64,000 nt of DNA from Hondaea fermentalgiana. Its lineage: Eukaryota > Sar > Bigyra > Thraustochytrida > Thraustochytriidae. The position numbers and the translations under genes are program-made. The notes below the pieces were generated by a model. The model saw only the letters and a program-made list of their open reading frames with translations, ran no database searches and had not been told where the DNA came from. Location of the stretch: NCBI GenBank assembly GCA_014084085.1, contig NPFB01000025.1, positions 171,642 to 235,641 of the forward strand, given 5' to 3'. Positions 59,001 through 64,000 of this stretch are shown piece by piece (position 1 is the stretch's first letter; every line of letters starts with the position of its first letter).

Positions 59001-60881
59001 CTAATTTGCAATTCCTAGAAGTTGGCGCCGGCGCTCGTGGAGACGCTGCAGCTGTTCGTGCTCCTCTTCGGCGCCGACAAGACGCGTTGTCCGGACCATT
59101 TCACCGCCCTGGGCATTCAATGTCTCTTCAAAGGTGCCTTGCTCGACCTGCGCGTCGACGCGTCGCACTTCGACAGTCTCCCACTTTTCCTTGTTGCGAA
59201 TGACATTCTCCAGCTCTTTGATGCGATGATCGATTTCCCGCACGAGGTCGCCAACCAAAGACGCGTTGTTCTCACGGCGACGGTTCTTGACGAGTGAGCA
59301 CTCCTCGCCAAAACGCAGCGTCTCTAGCGTCTCGGCGGCGTGACGAGGGTCGCTGTTCACGCAGACGACGGCACGTGTGCGAGAGCTGCCGCCCAGGCCC
59401 GCAGCCATGAGCATGGTCAGCTTGGAGTCTTTGTAGGGAATGTGGCGTTGGCTGCGATTCAGTGCCGCAATAACCTTTTTCAAGGCCAGAAGACCCATGT
59501 TGATGTGCGTGGCTTCAAGCAAGTTCTGGCCCTCGGCCTTGGACTTTTCGAGACGTTCAGAACCGCCAAGGTCGCCCATGAAAAGATGACTTTCGACCTC
59601 GGCGCCGGTGCGTAGACAGCGTTGCTTGAGGGTCATGATGATGAGCGTGTGTCCGCGCGTACTGCGATCATTCATCTTGGTGGCAGCCTTGGTTTTGCTC
59701 TCCTCGCCGGTGCGCAACAGGGACTCGACATCGCGATGCGTGTGCACGGGCATCTGTGCCTGGCCAGAGAGTACGTAGCGTTGTGCAGCCACTGAGGAGC
59801 GCCCGACGGCCTGGCCGCCACGCAAAAGGTCAAAAACTTGCTCATTGTAGACCTCAACGTAGGAAAGCGCCAAGTCAGCGCGAACCTTTTTCGACTCGTT
59901 CCGCTGCTCCACAGCACGGAGCATATCTACACACACGCGTGGAACGAGCCCTACCTTGGCAGACATTAATCCGTCGGTGCAGAGACCATCGTCAGGACCA
60001 TAGTACATGGTGTACGTCTTTCCACTGCCGGTCTGTCCATATACAAAGAGAGTGCCATTCCAGCCATTCAGGCAATCCACGACGAGCTTGCGCCCAATGC
60101 GATCGTACACTGCGTCCTGAGAAGTACACTCACCAAAGATACCGTTTACGTCAAAGCTGCGGATGCCCACATTGGGACACGTCATCACGATATTGCCATC
60201 GGCCTCGTTCACATTGTGAATCTTGAATTCGAACATTTGCTTTGATGCAGGCTTTTCACCGCCATCGTCATCCTTTGCTGATTCACTTGTTTCTTCGCTC
60301 TCTTCCAATTTAGCTCCTTGGAACCAGTCACCTTGGCGCTGCAGGATTTGTAAAGCCTCGCGAGAGCTGACTTCGCGTCCCGGGAATTGAAGTTTGATGA
60401 GCGCAAGGCGCTGATGCAAAGGAAGCATGACCGCTTTGGTCTCGGCATCTTTTTCTTCCTCTTCTCCTTTGTCCAAGGCCAGCTCCTGCGCGTCATCCAT
60501 CGTAGCTTGGGTCGCGGGTTTGAGACGAGCAAAAACCTGGATGCGCTGGCCTTCGAGATCCTGGAGTCGGGAATCCTCTCGACGCTGGCGAGCCTCTGCG
60601 TTTTCCTTGCCAGACCAAAGGTGACGCACAGACCAGAGGTCCTCGAAGAAGCCGAGCCAGGTCTCGCTTGCAGGCAGGATTTGGGGGCAGAAAAGGTTGA
60701 AATGCTCTGCCGCAAATCGGCACTGCGCTTTCCACCATCCCGGCCAGCGCGTCAGCTGCGCCCACGACTTATTAACGGACAGCATGGCCGCGCGGTCCGC
60801 AAAGCTCAAGAACCCTAGCATTTCCAGCAGCCACGCGGGCGGGTCCTCCGGCAAGGTCGCAGGCACCAAGGCATGGTTCAT
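59001..60881 (-). CDS. kinesin motor protein with N-terminal F-box
   Basis: The 626-aa product starts with an F-box-like module at about residues 13-55 (PPAWLLEMLGFLSFADRAAM followed by LSVNKSWAQLTRWPGWWKAQ). After an acidic linker comes a kinesin motor: first strand IQVFARLKP, an inserted acidic region of about 110 aa, P-loop GQTGSGKTYTM, switch I NDRSTRGHT, switch II LFMGDLGGSERLEKS, INMGLLALKKVIAAL and YKDSKLTMLM. The usual switch motifs are NxxSSRSH and DLAGSE, so Ser-to-Thr, Ser-to-Gly and Ala-to-Gly changes are present. A coiled-coil-like tail (VREIDHRIKELENVIRNKEK) follows and ends in EEHEQLQRLHERRRQLL. The motor is expected to move on microtubules; the F-box would link it to SCF ubiquitin ligase. 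Cargo is unknown. Confidence 0.87.
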   Translation of the reverse strand: MNHALVPATLPEDPPAWLLEMLGFLSFADRAAMLSVNKSWAQLTRWPGWWKAQCRFAAEHFNLFCPQILPASETWLGFFEDLWSVRHLWSGKENAEARQRREDSRLQDLEGQRIQVFARLKPATQATMDDAQELALDKGEEEEKDAETKAVMLPLHQRLALIKLQFPGREVSSREALQILQRQGDWFQGAKLEESEETSESAKDDDGGEKPASKQMFEFKIHNVNEADGNIVMTCPNVGIRSFDVNGIFGECTSQDAVYDRIGRKLVVDCLNGWNGTLFVYGQTGSGKTYTMYYGPDDGLCTDGLMSAKVGLVPRVCVDMLRAVEQRNESKKVRADLALSYVEVYNEQVFDLLRGGQAVGRSSVAAQRYVLSGQAQMPVHTHRDVESLLRTGEESKTKAATKMNDRSTRGHTLIIMTLKQRCLRTGAEVESHLFMGDLGGSERLEKSKAEGQNLLEATHINMGLLALKKVIAALNRSQRHIPYKDSKLTMLMAAGLGGSSRTRAVVCVNSDPRHAAETLETLRFGEECSLVKNRRRENNASLVGDLVREIDHRIKELENVIRNKEKWETVEVRRVDAQVEQGTFEETLNAQGGEMVRTTRLVGAEEEHEQLQRLHERRRQLLGIAN

Positions 60882-62957
60882 GGCCGCCCTGAATCACTCA
60901 ATCACTCAATCCCAACGTCCGTTGCAGCGCCCCGCTCCCGTCTTGCCAAGCTTCGACGCTCGAGAGTCCCGCTGCAGCGCCGCGGAGGCCGGCTTTGCGA
61001 GTTGCGGCGAGCGAGACGCGGGTCTGACTGCAACAGATTTTGCTGCCGCCACGAGCGAGCGGCCTCGCAGTAGTAGTAGCAGCAGAAGCAGCACGTTCTC
61101 CGAACACAAGCCATCCGGTAACCGTTTGCAAGACTCGGACGATCTGGGGTTGGCTGGAATGGCAGCGCACTTGCTTTTGACTCGCCAGCGTCTGCGTCGT
61201 ACACTTCGTCAGCTCTGGGACTGTCTGGCTTGGCGCGATCTCTGGCAAATCTGCGCTGTTGCGGACAGAATTAGTGCTTGTTATTTTACATTTGGTCAGA
61301 ATCGCCTGGCTTAGGCACGAAACTAGGCCTACTCCTTTTCGGCGAACGCAAGCTCGAGAAGTCAATGGTCAGCCGGTCGAGCTGGCTCTTGACAAAGCTA
61401 TTGTGAGCTTTTCTGCTCTGCGGTTTTGTCCATGCTCGAAGTTATTATGACGACTTGTGATAGTACTGCTGCCCGACTCACAGTGAGTGCAGCTATAACT
61501 AGCCCCATCCATCCATGGTGGCTGAAGATAAGAACGGCATCGACACACCGGTCCAAGTCACCTCAGAGTCTGTCACGAGTTTACTCGCTCCATTACTGCT
61601 GAGCGCGGTTGCAGCAGCAGCTGCAGGCAGGATTGGTGCCGCTAAAGACGGAGGACGAGAAGGTGGTCGGTCAGCAGTCGGCACAACACAATGATCTTGA
61701 ACGCAACCTAAAAACAATACGCAGCAAAAAGTGAATGGGTCTGTGCAGCGAAAAGTGAATGATCTGTGAGCTGCAGCAGCCACCCCTGGTTGGCTCGATC
61801 ACGCTGCCGGCACTCGTAGCCAACCCCGGGGTAAGCGCCTGCTGCTGCGCGCGCCACACCACATTCAACCAAGTTGCCAGCCTGATAAGTGTTGACCGCT
61901 GCCGCTTCTGTATACGTGCCGCCCCACTGCAGCAACATGTGTCACAATCAAGAGCTTGATCCTAATTTACACTGTCAATGATAAGGATCTCAAACCGGAA
62001 GCGCAGCCGCAGCAGCAGAAAAATTCAGAAAAGGTAAATTTTTGTTGTAAGTGACGTGCTGGTGTTGCTGGTGCTGGCTGGTGCTGCTGGTGCTGCCGCT
62101 GCCGCGATGATGTTGATCACGGTGCAGACAGTGAGGCTTCCCGCAAACTGGCTGGGCATCTGCCGGCTCTCCTTGCGGCGGGCAAAGCGTCAGCGCGTGA
62201 TGAGTGAAGATCATGGCGAGAGGATCGATCGGGCGGCGACGCCGCGTGGCAGGCTCGATTCGATCCTATCCCTTCTCGCGTGGGAGTAGCAGCGGCAGCA
62301 GCAGCGGCGGCGCGCGTATGCGCTTACGTGGCGCCCCGGGATATCCCGGGGTCAGCTTCGTGCTGGCCGTCGCAGCGAAGGCTCTCCGGAGGAACGGCCC
62401 GACAGGCGGGGCGGCAGCGGCGGCGACAACAGGCTGCAGTGGGTACTGACAGTGGCACAACAAGACGGACGAGCGCTAAAGTCAGGATCGGCGGCGGCAA
62501 GCCCTGCTGCTGCCAGCTGATCTGACATGAGAAATTCCATCGTCTGCCGCACAGCAGGCCCGCTGCTTTCGAACAGTTTGTGCAACATGAGCGTACGTCG
62601 CCGCCGTTCGTGCGGTCGGCCAGCCAGTCCGTGGAGTGGGCCAGTCAGTCACGATTGATCATCTCGTGTGTTGCGAGGGAGAATTTCCTTGCCGCAGCTG
62701 GCTGCAGCAAGATGGTCGATCGACCGAATCAGCTTCCTTGCCCTACTCTCCCGCTCAGCATTGTTTGGGGTAAAGACGGGGGGATGGTGCAGCCATGCTC
62801 GCATCATCAGCAAACCTGCAAAGGAGGAACGCACGGACGAACGGGCGCCAATTGAGAGCTTCGGCAGCAAACAAGCAAGGAACAATCGTCCGCACGGCTG
62901 CAGCAAGAGCGGCGGAGACGTGTTGAGCAGTGGAGCCTCGGGGCTTGCGAGCGTACA
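60882..62957. other. divergent spacer, low complexity
   Basis: This 2.08-kb region lies between the kinesin and a secreted-protein gene. It contains a 24-bp imperfect duplication around 61722-61770, GCTGGTGCTG-type repeats near 62060-62100 and GCAGCGGCAGC runs near 62290. Open frames on both strands are Ala/Arg-rich with no recognisable domain. Confidence 0.5.
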
Positions 62958-63986
62958 ATGCTGGCTGCAAGGCGGCGGCGCGGCCGTAGCCTGGCAGTCA
63001 CGGCTGGGCTCGTTCTCGCAGCGCTAGTGCAACTTGCAGCACCGACCTCGGTGGCGGCGGCGCCAGTGACGTCATATCAGGCGGTCGCGGGCCAAAATTG
63101 GACAGGGTTTTGTTCGGATAAGAACTTCAACACGCTGCCTTTCTACAGCAAGGAAGTCGTCTCGTACGAGGGCGCGCAGCAAGGCTTTGATATTTGCTAC
63201 GCTACCTTTGGAAGCAAATTCATTGGTTTTTCCTGGTACGCAAAGCAGACGTATGCTGTAGCATGCTATTTCGATCCACAAGATATTCCGGCGCTCCCCG
63301 ATGGCTGGGCAAGCGGCAGATATGACGGAGAAGCCGAAGCTCCCATTGCAGGTGCGTGGTTCGAGCCCGGTGTGACGTGTTACTCGATCAGAGCTGTCTC
63401 CAACTGCTCGGCCCGTGTGGTTGCAGCGGTGGATCGCACGTTTGCAGCCGCAAACTCGAGCGCCGCGATCGCTCTGGCACAGTCCGCATATGGTCTTGCG
63501 GGTAGCGTCGTGAGCGCTTTGCCAATAGGCAAAAACGTGAGCATGGGTCTCGTTGATCTTGATCGCAAATCTATTCATTGGCGCGTCAAGCTCGACACTC
63601 TGATTTCAGAAGAAAAGGCCAAGCTCGTAGACAAGGTGACGCAGGCCCAGAGCTCTCTCGACGCAAGCTCGTGGTCATCGAATACTCGGTTTCAGCCTCT
63701 CCTGAAAGGGGTCTCAAACAAGCTTGCGTCGGACAGCAATATCCCCAGCTATTTGCTTCTTGTCAGCGACGGCCTTCTCCACGACGCAGAAAGCTGGGTC
63801 AATCTGTCCAATCTCAAGCAAGGTATGATTCGTCGTTTGGGGGATACGGCACCACAAATTCTCTGTCTTCAAATGAGTGGGGCAGAGACCACGCCTTATT
63901 TCGAGGCGGTGTGCGACAAGATTTTTTACGAAGGAGTTACGGAAGACCTCGTTGCGGCGATTGCTTCGACAATTTGCAATGCTTGA
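62958..63986 (+). CDS. secreted protein, hypothetical, possibly vWA-like
   Basis: The 342-aa product has a clear signal peptide: an Arg-rich n-region (MLAARRRRGR), a hydrophobic core to about residue 35 and a likely cleavage after an Ala run (SVAAA). The mature part carries paired cysteines (FDICYATF, AVACYF, VTCYSI, SNCSARV) and several N-glycosylation sequons. The C-terminal half ends with strands resembling a von Willebrand A fold (SYLLLVSDGLLHD near 263, then APQILCLQMSGAE) but no clear MIDAS DxSxS motif. An extracellular binding role is possible. The gene is complete within the window. Confidence 0.7.
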   Translation: MLAARRRRGRSLAVTAGLVLAALVQLAAPTSVAAAPVTSYQAVAGQNWTGFCSDKNFNTLPFYSKEVVSYEGAQQGFDICYATFGSKFIGFSWYAKQTYAVACYFDPQDIPALPDGWASGRYDGEAEAPIAGAWFEPGVTCYSIRAVSNCSARVVAAVDRTFAAANSSAAIALAQSAYGLAGSVVSALPIGKNVSMGLVDLDRKSIHWRVKLDTLISEEKAKLVDKVTQAQSSLDASSWSSNTRFQPLLKGVSNKLASDSNIPSYLLLVSDGLLHDAESWVNLSNLKQGMIRRLGDTAPQILCLQMSGAETTPYFEAVCDKIFYEGVTEDLVAAIASTICNA

Positions 63987-64000
63987 AGGCAATGGCGACG

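Noticed and set aside
63350..63380. GGTTCGAGCCC resembling a tRNA B box
   Set aside because: It lies inside the secreted-protein CDS, and no A box or cloverleaf was seen around it.

Overview
The window is nuclear DNA from a eukaryote. Most genes are intronless, and only three introns can be defined; each has a GTACGT donor and ends in AG. The sequence is fairly GC-rich, with many tri- and tetranucleotide microsatellites, long glutamine/serine/asparagine/histidine tracts, and two 100-N assembly gaps. Gene families include a tunnel-type mRNA capping triphosphatase, ACL5-type thermospermine synthase, R1R2R3 MYB, MOB, KICSTOR and WDR89-like proteins, an F-box kinesin and a giant Cys-rich/PT-repeat surface protein. 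Intron-poor, GC-rich structure plus this mix suggests a stramenopile, most likely a thraustochytrid (Labyrinthulomycetes). That placement is an inference; no marker gene in the window proves it. No rRNA, recognisable tRNA, CRISPR array or transposase was seen.

Layout. 1-10 kb: an ABC1/UbiB-like protein that has lost the usual kinase lysine, a four-helix membrane protein, a WDR89-like beta-propeller, an ITFG2-like KICSTOR subunit, and an armadillo protein with a RanBP2 zinc finger inserted. 10.2-19.4 kb (minus): a single 3062-aa ORF for a polytopic surface protein with six Cys repeats and a PT-repeat stalk. 20-27 kb: a small Cys-rich membrane protein, a START-like protein, a two-exon sphingomyelin-synthase-like pseudoenzyme with an FHA-like tail, MsrA, and a two-exon gamma-carbonic anhydrase. 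27-40 kb: an R1R2R3 MYB factor, an acyl-CoA dehydrogenase, a frameshifted armadillo-repeat gene and two low-complexity proteins on either side of a 2.7-kb spacer. 41-47 kb: four tandem MOB genes on the plus strand. 47-56 kb: thermospermine synthase, an RNA triphosphatase fused to a cap methyltransferase, an LRR protein and D-aminoacyl-tRNA deacylase. 57.7-64 kb: an LRR gene cut by an assembly gap, an F-box kinesin and a secreted protein.

The genes do not form one pathway, as expected for a nuclear chromosome. The strongest local structure is the MOB cluster. All four paralogues lack the two zinc-ligand cysteines of MOB1 but keep the histidines, and each has GTGTGCACAC (or a one-base variant) 76-110 bp upstream of its start codon. 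Other points of interest are fused or inactivated enzymes: the capping triphosphatase-methyltransferase lacking a guanylyltransferase, the catalytically dead SMS-like protein with an FHA-like domain, the Lys-less ABC1 protein, and the kinesin with an N-terminal F-box and altered switch motifs.
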